Below, piece by piece: positions 32,462-32,500 of a stretch of 32,500 nucleotides of DNA. A program made the translations under genes and the position numbers. The DNA comes from Trachelipus rathkii (lineage: Eukaryota > Arthropoda > Malacostraca > Isopoda > Trachelipodidae). The stretch lies in NCBI GenBank assembly GCA_015478945.1, contig JABUQX010038756.1, forward strand, positions 17,501-50,000, given 5' to 3'. Under the pieces are notes generated by a model. The model had not been told where the DNA came from and searched no databases. It saw only the letters and a program-made list of their open reading frames with translations. The stretch's first letter is position 1. The number at the start of each line of letters is the position of its first letter.

Positions 32462-32500
32462 ATAATTTAATAAGTACCTTGATAATTTAATAAGTACCTT
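32462..32500. repeat. 20-bp tandem repeat at window end
   Basis: The unit ATAATTTAATAAGTACCTT occurs at 32462-32480 and again at 32482-32500, separated by one G. The array may continue past the window edge. Confidence 0.85.

Overview
The window reads as nuclear DNA of an animal, most likely an arthropod and perhaps a crustacean. It has spliced genes of animal type, long (TTA)n and (TA)n tracts, and a non-LTR retrotransposon whose reverse transcriptase resembles Jockey-like elements common in arthropod genomes. The arthropod or crustacean placement is an inference from repeat style, not proven. Most of the sequence is very AT-rich, non-coding and low in complexity. Nearly all long open frames in it are chance or repeat-derived; the real coding sequence is a handful of short exons.

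Two host genes are recognisable. On the minus strand, at 4402-4560 and 6537-6683, are the last two coding exons of a phosphoribosyl-pyrophosphate synthetase-associated protein (PRPSAP family). Both are intact and splice in phase to a conserved C-terminus and stop. On the plus strand, from about 19.85 kb to beyond 31.9 kb, is a serine carboxypeptidase of peptidase family S10, closest to cathepsin A (lysosomal protective protein). Its recognisable exons lie near 19848-19980, 20087-20274, 21551-21704, 29734-29945, 31445-31544 and 31807-31909. The oxyanion-hole motif NGGPGCSS and the nucleophile motif GESYGG are both present. The exon with the last Asp and His is not in the window. If further PRPSAP exons lie to the right of 6.7 kb, the two genes are head to head with 5' ends between 6.7 and 19.8 kb, but I found no more exons there.

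The most notable structure is a non-LTR retrotransposon, about 3.8 kb, at 25895-29714. It ends in a 27-nt poly-A tail and is bracketed by a perfect 37-bp target-site duplication (25858-25894 and 29716-29752). It has landed inside an exon of the carboxypeptidase gene, 19 nt after the splice acceptor. The duplication therefore copied the acceptor and the start of the exon. The downstream copy still heads a complete exon; the upstream copy is an orphan acceptor that reads into a stop.

A second theme is uneven coding quality. The PRPSAP exons and the carboxypeptidase exons at 29.7 and 31.4 kb are clean. The carboxypeptidase exons at 19.8-21.7 kb and the retrotransposon carry many one-base frame changes. 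Gene decay or unpolished assembly could both explain this.

Region by region: 1-4401 is AT-rich flank or 3' UTR without a gene; 4402-6683 is PRPSAP; 6684-19847 is a large non-coding stretch with an extremely AT-rich core (about 10.8-17.4 kb) and a few GC-richer islets; 19848-32500 is the carboxypeptidase gene with its intronic satellites and the retrotransposon. I see no convincing tRNA, rRNA, CRISPR, bacterial operon or clearly new gene system.
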